A stretch of 20,015 bases of DNA from JOPF136 sp035272605 (GCA_035272605.1 DATEQM010000025.1:1-20015); one strand, 5' to 3'; positions 1 to 8,679 are shown, numbered from the stretch's first letter. A program made the numbers and translations. The notes: generated from the sequence alone by a model not told the origin.

Positions 1-119
1 AAGCGTACGCTGGGCCGCGCTCCATTGCGGTGGGTGAAGCCGGCTCCGTAGATGGAGACTTCCCCGCCGGGGATGGCCGCTCCCGGAGTGACCTTTTCAA
101 TTTTGGGATGATCCGCCAT
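1..119 (-). CDS. IPT/TIG-domain protein, N-terminal fragment (cut by left edge)
   Basis: On the minus strand an ATG at 119-117 opens a frame that stays open to the window edge, giving 39 codons that begin MADHPKIEKVTPGAAIPGGE and continue VSIYGAGFTHRNGARPSVR. The pattern 'I..V.P..A.PGGEV.I.G.GF' is the first strand pair of an IPT/TIG immunoglobulin-like fold. In acidobacteria similar N-termini occur on proteins with NHL/SMP-30-like repeats, but nothing of that part is visible here. There is no signal peptide at this start. A GGAGGG lies about 15 bases upstream, rather far for a ribosome binding site, and no other start codon is nearby in frame. The gene follows pgpA on the same strand with about 137 bases between. 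Function unknown; the domain call rests on a short stretch. Confidence 0.6.
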   Translation of the reverse strand, partial: MADHPKIEKVTPGAAIPGGEVSIYGAGFTHRNGARPSVR

Positions 120-230
120 TCGCTGCGCCGATCGCCCTCCACGCCCGCTTCCGAAAAATCTCGCGGCGACTTTACGTCGCCATCCGTCCGCGATTTCTGA
201 TACCACCAAGCGGCGCAAGCTCGGATGGCG

Positions 231-247
231 GTCCGCCTTCGGCGGAC
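231..247. repeat. Perfect GC-rich hairpin between pgpA and the IPT/TIG gene
   Basis: GTCCGCC-TTC-GGCGGAC is a perfect 7-bp inverted repeat with a TTC triloop. It lies just past the pgpA stop codon (257) in the direction of pgpA transcription. No T-run follows on the minus strand, so it may be a stabilising 3' hairpin or one member of a dispersed palindromic repeat rather than a classical terminator. The rest of 120-256 shows no gene. Confidence 0.5.
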
Positions 248-256
248 GCCGCTACA

Positions 257-802
257 TTAGAAACCGAGCCCGCGCGCCAGCCACAGACACGCTGCCGCGT
301 ACGCGCCGGCCACCCAGTCGTCTGCCATGATGCCCCATCCGCCCGGAAGCGATTCCGCGCGCCCGGCCGGGAACGGCTTGGTGATGTCGAAAACTCGAAA
401 AAGTATAAGACCCGCCAGGAAATATTTCCACCCGGGGGCTCCGAGGAGCATGCCGGGGCTGGCCAGCAATGCCAGCCACTGTCCGGAGACTTCGTCGATC
501 ACCACTTCCTGCGGGTCCTTCCTTCCGGTTTGCTGCTCCACGCGGCCCGCCGCCCACACGCCTGCGGCGCTCAACGCGACCCACGCGAAAACGGGATAGA
601 ACGCAAGGGAAAAGTCTTGGCCAAATCCCACGGCGGGGGATTTGATCCTCGCGAACAGCCAAGCCAGCGCCAGCCCCGCCAGCGAGCCCCACGTCCCGGG
701 CGCCTTCGGGAATCTGCCCAGCCCCCCGGCGGTAGCGAGCCAGTACGCTGCGCCCGAGCGCTCCGGCTTCCCGGTGGGTGGCGTTGCTTCTAGTCCTGTC
801 AT
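257..802 (-). CDS. pgpA: Phosphatidylglycerophosphatase A
   Basis: A 181-residue membrane protein of the PgpA family, which removes phosphate from phosphatidylglycerophosphate to give phosphatidylglycerol in the inner membrane. Family signatures are clear: G.GR.PKAPGTWGSL (residues 27-41), the acidic DPQEVVIDEVSGQW block with D96 and D103-E104 that matches the family's metal-binding core, and FRVFDITKPFPA followed by LPGGWGIMADDWVAGAYA near the C-terminus (about 135-169). Hydrophobic stretches at about 38-50, 68-86, 107-120 and 126-138 are likely membrane helices. The length is normal for the family. The ATG at 802 has a GGAGG about 12 bases upstream, somewhat distant. It lies 51 bases downstream of rimO on the same strand, so co-transcription with rimO is likely. 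Confidence 0.95.
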   Translation of the reverse strand: MTGLEATPPTGKPERSGAAYWLATAGGLGRFPKAPGTWGSLAGLALAWLFARIKSPAVGFGQDFSLAFYPVFAWVALSAAGVWAAGRVEQQTGRKDPQEVVIDEVSGQWLALLASPGMLLGAPGWKYFLAGLILFRVFDITKPFPAGRAESLPGGWGIMADDWVAGAYAAACLWLARGLGF

Positions 803-853
803 TCAGCAGGTTTGCCTCCGCGGGCCTGTTCGGCAAGCCGGGCCGCGACAACG

Positions 854-2266
854 CTACGAGAGAATGCGCAGCGGCGACTCCGCCGCGCCCGCGGGATGCA
901 GCAGCGCGATAGGCGCGTCCAGAATCTGCGTCACGCGGCCGATGAGGTCGTAGTCCTCCGCCGCGGTGATTTCTACCCGCGCCATGCGCCCCACCAGCGA
1001 TTCGAGATCGGCTTCCGGCGCGTCAATCTCCGTGATGTAGACGCGGCCGTCAATTTCCGGCGCCATGCCTTGGAGCCGCGCCTGCCAAACGAATTCGCTG
1101 TCCTTGGAGGGCCCTTCGAGCAGGGCAGGGAACGATTCCCCCACGCGGCGAGCCAGGCGGCGGCGCGAGATTTTGCGTTGCAGCGACATGAGCCGGTCGC
1201 GGCGGTGGGCGATCGTCTCCGGGTCCAACTTTCCGCCGAGGGCGTAGCTTTCCGCGGTTTCGTCGTCGGAGTAGGCGAAGACGCCGAGCCAGTCGAATTC
1301 CGCCGCGCGCACGAAATCGCACAATTCACGGAAATCGGCCTCGGTCTCTCCGGGAAAGCCGGCGATGAACGAGGTGCGCAGCCACACGCCGGGAATCGCC
1401 GCGCGGATGCGCTCGACCATGCGCAGCAGGGCGTCCGCGCCTCCCCCGCGCTTCATCCGCGCGAGCACGGGCTGGCTGGCGTGCTGCAACGGCACGTCCA
1501 GGTATTTCACCAGCCGGTCGTGCGCGGCGATGGTTTCCAGAAGGCGCGGCGTAATCCGGTTGGGATAGCAATAGAGGAAGCGCACCCAGGCGAGGTCTTC
1601 GATCCCCGCGAGGCGTTCGAGCAGCAGCGGCAGCCCGTCGCGAATGCCCAGGTCTTCGCCATAGGCGGTGGTGTCCTGGCCGATCAGGATCAGCTCGCGC
1701 GCGCCGCCTTCGGCCAGGCGTTCCGCTTCCCGCACCACGGATTCGAAACGCCGGCTGCGGAAGCGCCCGCGCAGCTCCGGGATGATGCAGAAGCTGCACG
1801 GATGGTCGCAGCCCTCGTTGATTTTGATGTAGGCGTAATGCCGCGGCGTGGTGAGGATGCGGGGCGAGAGATCGTGATAGAGGAATTCGGGCGGCAGGGG
1901 CGCCAGCTCGCGGAGGCCGCCCTCAGTGGCTTCCAGGATGCGTTCCACGTCTCCCGTGCCGACCACCGCGTCTACTTCCGGGATCTGTTCGCGGATGCGC
2001 GCGCCGAAGCGCTCCACCAGGCAGCCCGCGACGACCAGGCGGCGCGCGCGGCCCGTCCTCTTGTACTCCGCCATTTCGAGAATGGTATTGACTGATTCCT
2101 GCTGGGCCGGCTCGATGAAACTGCAGGTGTTCACCACCAGCACGTCGGCCTCTTCCGGCCGCGGCGTCAGCTCGTAGCCGTGACGGGCCAGAATGCCCAT
2201 CATCACCTCGCTATCCACAAGGTTCTTGGGGCAACCCAGGCTGATGAATCCGAGTTTCTCGCGCAT
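854..2266 (-). CDS. rimO: Ribosomal protein S12 methylthiotransferase RimO
   Basis: 470 residues. RimO is a radical-SAM enzyme that adds a methylthio group to the conserved aspartate of ribosomal protein S12. The N-terminal MTTase domain starts MREKLGFISLGCPKNLVDSE and supplies three cluster cysteines (C12, C48, C82). The radical-SAM cluster motif is in INEGCDHPCSFCIIPELRGR (C153, C157, C160). The SLGCPKNLVDSE and CDHPCSFC signatures favour RimO over the tRNA enzyme MiaB. The last 65 or so residues (from about 405) fit a TRAM domain for substrate binding. The length is slightly above the roughly 440 usual for the family, with a short C-terminal extension. ATG at 2266 has a GGCGGAA upstream. 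It stands just upstream of pgpA and about 166 bases downstream of the secreted CarboxypepD_reg gene. Confidence 0.96.
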   Translation of the reverse strand: MREKLGFISLGCPKNLVDSEVMMGILARHGYELTPRPEEADVLVVNTCSFIEPAQQESVNTILEMAEYKRTGRARRLVVAGCLVERFGARIREQIPEVDAVVGTGDVERILEATEGGLRELAPLPPEFLYHDLSPRILTTPRHYAYIKINEGCDHPCSFCIIPELRGRFRSRRFESVVREAERLAEGGARELILIGQDTTAYGEDLGIRDGLPLLLERLAGIEDLAWVRFLYCYPNRITPRLLETIAAHDRLVKYLDVPLQHASQPVLARMKRGGGADALLRMVERIRAAIPGVWLRTSFIAGFPGETEADFRELCDFVRAAEFDWLGVFAYSDDETAESYALGGKLDPETIAHRRDRLMSLQRKISRRRLARRVGESFPALLEGPSKDSEFVWQARLQGMAPEIDGRVYITEIDAPEADLESLVGRMARVEITAAEDYDLIGRVTQILDAPIALLHPAGAAESPLRILS

Positions 2267-2432
2267 GAATTCCGCCGGCAGCGGCGCTCAATCCGAACAG
2301 TTTAACACAGCGGGTACCCCGGCCCGGCCGGGCGGGGGAAAGGAGGCAAGGAGGTACTCGACGGACGGCCCAAACGCTCTCGTAGGGAGCGTCCTGGTGA
2401 ACGAGTGAGGCTGATGCTTTTGCGTCCGAGCT

Positions 2433-3557
2433 TCAGGGATGCGCCGGACGGTACTTGGGAACATTGGGCGTGAATTTGCGGACGACGAATTCCTGAAAAA
2501 GATTGGCGGCGGCGGATTCGCCCAGCTCGATAGCCGCGCCTTCAAACGTCAATCCCACCCCGCGATCTTTCGGGGGATAGTAAAGATTGGAAATACCGCC
2601 AGCGGCGAGGCTTCCGAGGAGACCCGAGTAGCCTGCCTGCCACCGCCCCTTATCTCCCTTGCAGATCACCGCGTTGGCCAGGGCATATAGAATCCGCGAT
2701 CGCACGCCCCCGGTTCCCTTGTAAAAATAACGCGGATCCTGTTTCAGGAGCGATGGCAGCAGGGCGTCTCCGAAGAACGAGCTGGTAACAAAGTCAGCGT
2801 AGGAGGCGCCGTAGCGCTTTCCATAGCCTTGCGCGCCTTGCCCGTATCCGCTGAATTGGTTTTGCGCCTGCTGAACTCCCGCGAAGGCTCCGACGACTGC
2901 GAAATTGACCGGATCCACCATGTTCTTCCAGGCCAGCTCGAATTTTTGCTTGGGGGTGAGAGGGAGCGCGTGGGGGACATAGCTGACATAGAAATTCGGG
3001 ATGACGCCCAATATACGTTGCTTCTCCTCATCCTTGATCTCCGCCTCCGCCACTTCGACCCGCGAGAGCGCTACCTGGACCTGGGTGACGGCACTGGCAA
3101 CCGCCAACTGGATCTGCGGGACGGTTTGATTTTCCCCCGGATGCAGGATTCCCGATATTGTCTGCGGCGCGAAGCCCGGAGCCTCAATGGTGAGTTGGAA
3201 GGGCCCGGGAGCGATTTTGACAAAGGAGAATTGTCCATCGTCGCCTGCCAGCGCCTCCTGCTGCGGAGATTGATCTGCACGCGCGAATTTGACGTGGGCT
3301 CCGGCGATGGAGGCTCCCGTTTGATCCACCACTGTTCCGCTGATGCTTGCCGAGGATTGTTGATCCGGCAACTGCCCGCTGGCTGATGCCCTCGTTTCCT
3401 GTGGACCGGCCAGATCCCCGTCCGCCCGCGGGACGCCAGGGGCCTGCTGAGACTGAGCCGGAGCTGGAAAGCCGCAAAGCAGAAGACTCAGGGTCAGCCA
3501 GACCAGGCTCCGGGCGACAGGGATGGCGCTTCGGATGCTTGGGCTCAAAGATTCCAT
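2433..3557 (-). CDS. Secreted protein with carboxypeptidase-regulatory domain and acidobacterial C-terminal region
   Basis: 374 residues from the ATG at 3557. I preferred this start because it puts a clean signal peptide first: basic region, hydrophobic core VWLTLSLLLCGFPAP (residues 19-33), then an AQS-type cleavage site near 36. A Q/S/A-rich linker follows. Residues 71-152 (SISGTVVDQTGASIAGAHVK, GQFSFVKIAPGPFQLTIEAPGF) form a CarboxypepD_reg beta-sandwich as found at the N-terminus of TonB-dependent transporters. The remainder has no beta-barrel-sized extension. It carries a region (about 186-374) with LTPKQKFELAWKNMVDP, GYGKRYGASYADFVTSSF, DPRYFYKGTGGVRSRILYA and FVVRKFTPNVPK. From memory this block recurs in many acidobacterial proteins, but I know no function for it. 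Likely periplasmic or outer-membrane associated. No strong ribosome binding site is visible. Confidence 0.8.
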   Translation of the reverse strand: MESLSPSIRSAIPVARSLVWLTLSLLLCGFPAPAQSQQAPGVPRADGDLAGPQETRASASGQLPDQQSSASISGTVVDQTGASIAGAHVKFARADQSPQQEALAGDDGQFSFVKIAPGPFQLTIEAPGFAPQTISGILHPGENQTVPQIQLAVASAVTQVQVALSRVEVAEAEIKDEEKQRILGVIPNFYVSYVPHALPLTPKQKFELAWKNMVDPVNFAVVGAFAGVQQAQNQFSGYGQGAQGYGKRYGASYADFVTSSFFGDALLPSLLKQDPRYFYKGTGGVRSRILYALANAVICKGDKGRWQAGYSGLLGSLAAGGISNLYYPPKDRGVGLTFEGAAIELGESAAANLFQEFVVRKFTPNVPKYRPAHP

Positions 3558-3686
3558 GAATGAGTCTTTATTCAAGCACTCCGCTGCCATTCCAGTATAG
3601 AGCGCCCTTCCTGGCGCAAGGGTTGCCTGTGTGCACTTGGTGAGGCCGTTCACCGCACCGGGCCAAACCTTCCGAGCTGCGGCGGA

Positions 3687-5966
3687 TCAGCGCGTGGAGG
3701 CGCGCAGGCAGGCTTCGATTTCGCCCAGGCAGTGCGCCAGCGCGCGGGCGTCGGCCGGCTGGCGGCCGAACCGCGAGGCTTCGTAGAGCCGGGTCATTTG
3801 CTCGACGAGCTCCAAGAGGCTGGCCGGAGCCAGGCTGGAGGCGAACTCGCGGGGCGTCTGCGAAGCGGTCTTGCGGAAGCCGCGGCGCTCGAGGGCGCGC
3901 AGGAGCCGCGTATAATACAGGGAGGCAAGCCGCGGGGCGCGGTCCGGCTGCCGCGCGTAGCCCGCCCCTGCCCGTGCGGCCGCGGCCATCCACAAATCCG
4001 CCAGCGCCCGCCCGCGCAGCAGCACGAACACCACGGCGGCCAGGAGCAAAGCGAGCAGCAGGAGCACCTTCGGACTCGCACCGACACCGTTTTCGACGAG
4101 GCTGTGCCAGTATTTCACCCAGCGGACCCCGACATTCTGTTTGGCGCTCAGGAATCGCTGCACCCAGAAGCTCCAGTCGCGGACGGAGTGCTGGGCGTTC
4201 AAGGCCAGGCGAATCTGCTGAGCCTGGCTGTAGTTAATCACCCATTCGCTCCAGGCCATGTCGAGCCAGTCCCAGTAGAAAGCCAGGCGGCCAAGCGAGA
4301 ATTCGGGCTTGGAGCCGGCCGGGGGCGTGGGGTCGAAGGGAATCCATCCGTAATCCGGGAAGTAGACTTCCACCCAGCTATGCGCGTCGCTGCCGCGCAC
4401 GATGTAGGAATCCGCCACATCGTTGTATTCACCGAGGAGAAAGCCGTTGATGTACCGCGCCGGGATGCCGAGCGAACGCACCATCACGGTCATGGCCGTG
4501 GCGAAGTATTCGCAGTGGCCGGCGCGCCGGGTGAACAGGAAATAGGCGAGCGGATCCTTGGGCGGCGGGTCGGGCTGCGTCAGTGTGTAGCCGAAGCGGG
4601 TGCGGAGATACGCTTCAATGGCCGCGCTCTTGTCGAACTCGGTGGAGGAGCGCCTGGTGATCTCGCGGGCCAGCAGCGGAATGGCCGGGTCGAGCGAAGG
4701 GAGCTGCAGGTAGGTGTGCAGGATTTTGGCCGGGAAGTTGGAAGAGGCTGCGCGCAGCTCTTCGGGGGAAACCACGGGCACCAGGGCGCGGCCCTCGTAC
4801 AGGAATTTGGTGAAGTTGTTAAACGGGGTGAACACCGAGTTGGTCTGATCCACCTCCAGGTAGGGCGTGGGGGCGCCGCGCAGCACGTTTCCGGAGTCTC
4901 TTCCGAAGGGGCCGCGCAGTGCGATGGGATGAGAAAGGACGAACACCGAATCCGTGGCCAGCGGCTCAAGCAGCACCGAGTAGTGCACTTCGCGGAAGTC
5001 CCGGGCCACCTCCGGCGAGTGCGAAACCGGCAATTGATACCAGCCGTCACCGCCCGGAAATTTCGGCTCATTGTCATGGTGGGGGGTGTACCAGCGGTGG
5101 CCGTCGAAGGTGGTCAGGGCGATGCCGCGCCAGCGCAGGTTGGGCGCCGAGTCTCCCGGGATGTCCATGCGGGCGCGCATGACGATCGCGGAGTTGAGTT
5201 TGATCTCGCCGATGCGCCCGAGCTCCACGCTGTCGCTGAACCCCGAAATGAGCGTCGGATTGAAGTTTACAGCTCCCAGATAGCCGGAGGGGAAGCGCGG
5301 GAGAACGGCGAAAATCACGGAACCGACGGCCAGTGCGCCCAGCGTCACCATCACAGCAGTGAGTCCCAGGGCCCGCCCCAGCCGCCGGGCGCCCGGCGTG
5401 CCCGATTCGAGGGGAGGCGCCACGGCTCCCTCGGCGCCGCGGCGCATCTCCAGGCTCATGAAGGTGGAAACGCCGAGTACCAGGAAAAGGGAGAGGAACA
5501 CCAGGAACGCGGTGTCGATGGTCAGAATGGCCGCGGCCATCAGCGAGGCCAGTGCCATCATGGAGAGGAACAGCAGGTCGCGCGTGGACCGCGCGGAGAA
5601 AAGCCGCACCAGCATGACGAAAAGCATCAGGTGAATCGAAGCATGCAGCGCGGCGTAGAGCCACATGTTGGGCGTCCCGGCCGCGAAGCCGCGCGAAATC
5701 ACCAGCAAATCGATGGGAAAGAAGAACAGGTACCCTGCCACCAGCCAGGTGGCTTGGCGGTGCGAGAGTTCCGGAGGTTTGCCCCGCGCGTAGCGCCAGC
5801 CTTTGAATACCAGAGCAAGGGGAGCCAGCACGGCGGTTACCAGATCGAGTTTTCCGGTCCAGACCACCGACATCACGCCGTTGACGAGCAGCAGGTAGAG
5901 CGATATTTCGGAGTAGCGCGTGAGCGCGGAGAGCGAGGTGCGAGGCGCGCGAATTGCCGTGGCCAT
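3687..5966 (-). CDS. tgpA: TgpA-type membrane transglutaminase (DUF3488 / transglutaminase core / DUF4129)
   Basis: 759 residues from the ATG at 5966; the frame is open further up but without membrane or family sequence. Residues 1-235 hold about six to seven hydrophobic helices (DUF3488/TgpA N-terminal region), for example YLFFFPIDLLVISRGF and LVFLSLFLVLGVSTFM. An extracytoplasmic domain follows, with the papain-like transglutaminase core: C485 in RRAGHCEYFATAM, H529 in SDAHSWVEVYF and D545 in WIPFDPTPP. All three catalytic residues are present with normal spacing. A further helix (VLLLLALLLAAVVFVLL) precedes a cytoplasmic C-terminal region resembling DUF4129. TgpA of Pseudomonas is an inner-membrane protein with a periplasmic transglutaminase; the natural substrate is not established. 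It commonly clusters with moxR and DUF58 genes, both present here on the same strand, although mutY lies between. Confidence 0.93.
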   Translation of the reverse strand: MATAIRAPRTSLSALTRYSEISLYLLLVNGVMSVVWTGKLDLVTAVLAPLALVFKGWRYARGKPPELSHRQATWLVAGYLFFFPIDLLVISRGFAAGTPNMWLYAALHASIHLMLFVMLVRLFSARSTRDLLFLSMMALASLMAAAILTIDTAFLVFLSLFLVLGVSTFMSLEMRRGAEGAVAPPLESGTPGARRLGRALGLTAVMVTLGALAVGSVIFAVLPRFPSGYLGAVNFNPTLISGFSDSVELGRIGEIKLNSAIVMRARMDIPGDSAPNLRWRGIALTTFDGHRWYTPHHDNEPKFPGGDGWYQLPVSHSPEVARDFREVHYSVLLEPLATDSVFVLSHPIALRGPFGRDSGNVLRGAPTPYLEVDQTNSVFTPFNNFTKFLYEGRALVPVVSPEELRAASSNFPAKILHTYLQLPSLDPAIPLLAREITRRSSTEFDKSAAIEAYLRTRFGYTLTQPDPPPKDPLAYFLFTRRAGHCEYFATAMTVMVRSLGIPARYINGFLLGEYNDVADSYIVRGSDAHSWVEVYFPDYGWIPFDPTPPAGSKPEFSLGRLAFYWDWLDMAWSEWVINYSQAQQIRLALNAQHSVRDWSFWVQRFLSAKQNVGVRWVKYWHSLVENGVGASPKVLLLLALLLAAVVFVLLRGRALADLWMAAAARAGAGYARQPDRAPRLASLYYTRLLRALERRGFRKTASQTPREFASSLAPASLLELVEQMTRLYEASRFGRQPADARALAHCLGEIEACLRASTR

Positions 5967-6046
5967 GACTATTTCGAGTTTAGCACGCAGCCTGGTACAG
6001 ACATTCCCATCTGTGCGCGTTTCGGCACGTCGCGCGCGCTCGGGCC

Positions 6047-7231
6047 TCAGTGCGGGAAACGAAAGGCAGCCTGAACGCCGCGCAGGGCGGCGCGCGCAAT
6101 TTTTCGCGTGGCGCTGCTGGTGGGCCAGCGCTCCACATCGGCCAGGGCGATGCGGGTGGAGTCTCCAGCGGCGGCGCGGGGGCGCCGCACCTCCGGCAAC
6201 TCTTCCACCGGCACCAAGAAGGGTAGGAGCGTGACCCGGCGGAACGTCACCGTATGCCGAGCCGCAGGGAGTGCCACGCACTCCGCGGCTTCGAGTGCCA
6301 GGCTTTCGCGCAAATGCCTGCGGAGCGCGCCCTCCGCGCCGCTCCCGACTTCAAGAGCAGGGAATTGCCACATGCGCGAGAACAGACCATTGCCGGCGCC
6401 ATCCTCCGGCAGGACGAGCAAGGTGCGGCGCAGCGGGTCGAGCAGGACCGCGGCTGCGAGGCGCACATCAACCGGGGCACGCTTGGGGCGTTTTCCGGGG
6501 ATTTGCTCCTGGAGCCCCATGGCGCGCGCGCGGCAGAAGCGGGCCACGGGACATTCTCCGCAGGCCGGCGCGCGCGGAGTGCAGACCGTGGCGCCGAGTT
6601 CCATCATCGCCTGATTCCAGGCGCCCGGCGTGCCATGCGGGGCTGGGGCGAGGAGAGCTTCTGCCGCAGACTGGAGTCTGCGCCACATTGCGGGCTGGCG
6701 GACATCGCCGCGCCGCGCTCCGAGCCGCGCCAGGACGCGGGCCACGTTGCCATCGAGTACCGCGAGCGGCGCATCGAAGGCGATGCTGAGCACCGCCGCG
6801 GCCGTATAGCGCCCCACGCCGGGGAGTGCCAGCGCGTCCTCGAGGATTTGCGGAAAGCGGCCGCGGTGCTTGCGGACGATTTCCTTCGCCGCGCGCTGCA
6901 AGTTGCGCGCGCGGCTGTAATAGCCGAGTCCGGCCCAGGCTTCGAGCACGGCTTCTTGGGGCGCGCGGGCCAGCGCGCGCACGGTGGGAAACCGGGCGAG
7001 GAAGCGCTCGTAGAAGGGCAGAACGGCGGCTACCCGCGTCTGCTGGAGCATGACTTCGGAGATCCAGATGCGGTAGGGATCGCGCGTCTTACGCCAGGGC
7101 AGCGCGCGCTTGCGGCGATCAAACCAGGAGAGGAGGTGGCGTTGCAGTTGGCGCAATTGTGCGCCCGCGGGCAGCGGGAGCCTTTGGGCCGTGGGCGGCC
7201 GCGCGACTGCCGGTTTTTTTCGCTGCGCCAC
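6047..7231 (-). CDS. mutY: A/G-specific adenine DNA glycosylase MutY
   Basis: 394 residues from a GTG at 7231. MutY removes adenine mispaired with 8-oxoguanine in base excision repair. The HhH-GPD core is complete: catalytic Glu59 in WISEVMLQQTRV, the helix-hairpin-helix LPGVGRYTAAAV (136-147), and Asp160 in AVLDGNVARV. The 4Fe-4S loop has the expected spacing C217-x6-C224-x2-C227-x5-C233. The C-terminal part from about 255 (LAAAVLLDPLRRTLLVLPE, GLFSRMWQFPAL, RHTVTFRRVTLLPF) is the NUDIX-like 8-oxoG recognition domain. The stop is 80 bases from the tgpA start. It sits between DUF58 and tgpA genes with which it has no obvious functional link. The start has only a weak GTGAG upstream; a slightly later start cannot be excluded. 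Confidence 0.95.
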   Translation of the reverse strand: MAQRKKPAVARPPTAQRLPLPAGAQLRQLQRHLLSWFDRRKRALPWRKTRDPYRIWISEVMLQQTRVAAVLPFYERFLARFPTVRALARAPQEAVLEAWAGLGYYSRARNLQRAAKEIVRKHRGRFPQILEDALALPGVGRYTAAAVLSIAFDAPLAVLDGNVARVLARLGARRGDVRQPAMWRRLQSAAEALLAPAPHGTPGAWNQAMMELGATVCTPRAPACGECPVARFCRARAMGLQEQIPGKRPKRAPVDVRLAAAVLLDPLRRTLLVLPEDGAGNGLFSRMWQFPALEVGSGAEGALRRHLRESLALEAAECVALPAARHTVTFRRVTLLPFLVPVEELPEVRRPRAAAGDSTRIALADVERWPTSSATRKIARAALRGVQAAFRFPH

Positions 7232-7262
7232 GTCTCACTTCTAGCACGCCTGGTTGGAAAGC

Positions 7263-7331
7263 GAAAAGCGAAACTCGAAAAACGTGCTGTCTCGGAGGTG
7301 GCTTCCTAGCGGTTTTCGATTTTCACTTTTC
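7263..7331. repeat. Imperfect inverted repeat built of CGAAAA-type heptads
   Basis: Between DUF58 (stop at 7360) and mutY (start 7231), an A-rich block at 7263-7284 and a T-rich block at 7310-7331 are reverse complements at 19 of 22 positions with a 25-base loop. Read on the minus strand the 3' arm is T-rich (CGTTTTTCGAGTTTCGC), so the hairpin could attenuate or terminate transcription leaving DUF58. A second T-rich stretch continues to about 7346. The same heptad, in tandem, follows the diguanylate cyclase gene at 13569-13596. Confidence 0.55.
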
Positions 7332-7359
7332 GATTTTCGTTTTTCCGGGACGCGGTTCA

Positions 7360-8679
7360 TCACATGAAAATTACATAGGCGGTGGTCCAGAACTGGGTGG
7401 GGATGGTGCCGCGCGGCTGGGCGGTGAGAATGATTTTGAAGAGGTGAGGCTCCTCCGGCAGTTTGGCGAGCAGGGATTCGCCGGGCTGCGCGGGGCGCGG
7501 CTCGATGAGGGCCAGCTCGCGCAGCGTGGTCCAAAGGGTTTCCGACGAGGGGGCCATGGGCGCCACCAGGCGCTCGGTGCGGAACTCGATCTCCGCATCA
7601 ATCAGGAAGAAATGCCAGGCCAGGCAGGCGGCGAGCTTCACGCCGCGTTCGAATCTCTCGAGCTGCTCGGGAGAGGGCGGGCCGCCGGGCGCCGCGGGAA
7701 ACACCAGGGGATCGAAGACCAGCACGACCTGGCGTTCATCCTCGCGCGCGTACTCGCGGACCTTCAGCTCGCCGGTGCGCGCCGTGGCTTTCCAATCCAC
7801 GTGGCGGGCGCTGTCGGCGTTCTGGTAGTCGCGGATGGCATAGAGGTCGTGACCGCGGCCGCGGTGCATGCTCTCTATTTCTCCGCTGACCATAGGCAGG
7901 ATCTCATAGAACTCTTCCGTCTGCTCCACGGGAGGGTAGACCAGGGCTTCCACCGGGGAATCCACCTTGCGCCATTTCTCGAGAAAGCCGAAAGGGAAAC
8001 GCGTCTGCAAAATAAAGGCGTCCTGGCGGTAGATGCCGCGGCGGGGAAACAGCAGCTCGACGCGCTGGCGCGCCTGGGAATTCCGCGGGACATAGGGGAA
8101 GTACACGGGTTCGCGAAACACCGGCTGGCCGGCTTTTTTCGGATCCGGCGCCACGCGGAGAGAAAACGACGGCAGGGTCTCCTTGCGGTTGTGCAGGGTG
8201 AGCACGGCCAGCGCAGGCTGCCCGGCAAAAATCTGATCGGGCAGCTCGATTTCCAGATCGTTGCCGGTGAGCACGATGGTGGAAAGCACGCCGCTCATCA
8301 GGATGCCGGCAAGGAGGGCGGAAAGGATGAGGAAGAGAAGATTGTTTCCGGTGTTGAGGGCGGCGAGACCCAGCAGGACCACGCCGGTGAAGTACACCCA
8401 GCCCTCGCGGGTGAGCCGGAAGCGGATCTCCACGGCCAGCCAGCGCAGGGCGGTGCGCCGCGCGAGCGCCGGGACGATCTTTACGCCCACCCATCCCGCG
8501 ATGAGGAGCGAAAGCGCGGCCATCACCGCGGCCAGCCTGATCTCGCCCATCTCCCGCGCGACCGCGGAGTAAAGTGCCAGGAGCAAGGCCAGGCCCAACG
8601 CCGCCATCCCCAGGCCGAAGGATCTCCACCCGGTCCGGTCTACGTGGGCCCACCAGCGCGAAATGGAGAACGAAGCCAT
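7360..8679 (-). CDS. DUF58 domain-containing membrane protein
   Basis: 439 residues. Four hydrophobic segments lie in the N-terminal third (about 21-41, 47-68, 94-108, 112-133). The core DUF58 signature RDYQNADSARHVDWKATART is at 283-302, followed by VREYAREDERQVVLVFD, the start of a von-Willebrand-like strand. DUF58 proteins are usually encoded beside MoxR ATPases and are thought to act with them in assembly or activation of envelope or redox proteins; no reaction is established. ATG at 8679 lies 16 bases after the alcohol dehydrogenase stop codon, so the two are probably co-transcribed. The first 26 codons are duplicated upstream at 9746-9823 (see repeat entries). No convincing ribosome binding site precedes the start. 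Confidence 0.92.
   Translation of the reverse strand: MASFSISRWWAHVDRTGWRSFGLGMAALGLALLLALYSAVAREMGEIRLAAVMAALSLLIAGWVGVKIVPALARRTALRWLAVEIRFRLTREGWVYFTGVVLLGLAALNTGNNLLFLILSALLAGILMSGVLSTIVLTGNDLEIELPDQIFAGQPALAVLTLHNRKETLPSFSLRVAPDPKKAGQPVFREPVYFPYVPRNSQARQRVELLFPRRGIYRQDAFILQTRFPFGFLEKWRKVDSPVEALVYPPVEQTEEFYEILPMVSGEIESMHRGRGHDLYAIRDYQNADSARHVDWKATARTGELKVREYAREDERQVVLVFDPLVFPAAPGGPPSPEQLERFERGVKLAACLAWHFFLIDAEIEFRTERLVAPMAPSSETLWTTLRELALIEPRPAQPGESLLAKLPEEPHLFKIILTAQPRGTIPTQFWTTAYVIFM

Noticed and set aside
386..410. CGAAAACTCGAAAAAG inside pgpA, resembling the heptad repeats
   Set aside because: It encodes conserved residues of PgpA (LFRVFDI) on the minus strand, so the resemblance is explained by coding constraint.
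812..2095. Plus-strand frame of 427 codons opposite rimO
   Set aside because: Antisense shadow; rimO has all its cluster cysteines and family motifs.
2317..2340. CCCGGCCGGG palindrome and flanking G/C runs between rimO and the CarboxypepD_reg gene
   Set aside because: Short and without a T-run; not enough for a terminator or operator call.
3732..6074. A very long plus-strand open frame (780 codons) opposite the transglutaminase gene
   Set aside because: It is the antisense shadow of tgpA in GC-rich DNA. The translation is rich in R, G, H, A and E with no domain, while the minus strand has a complete catalytic triad.
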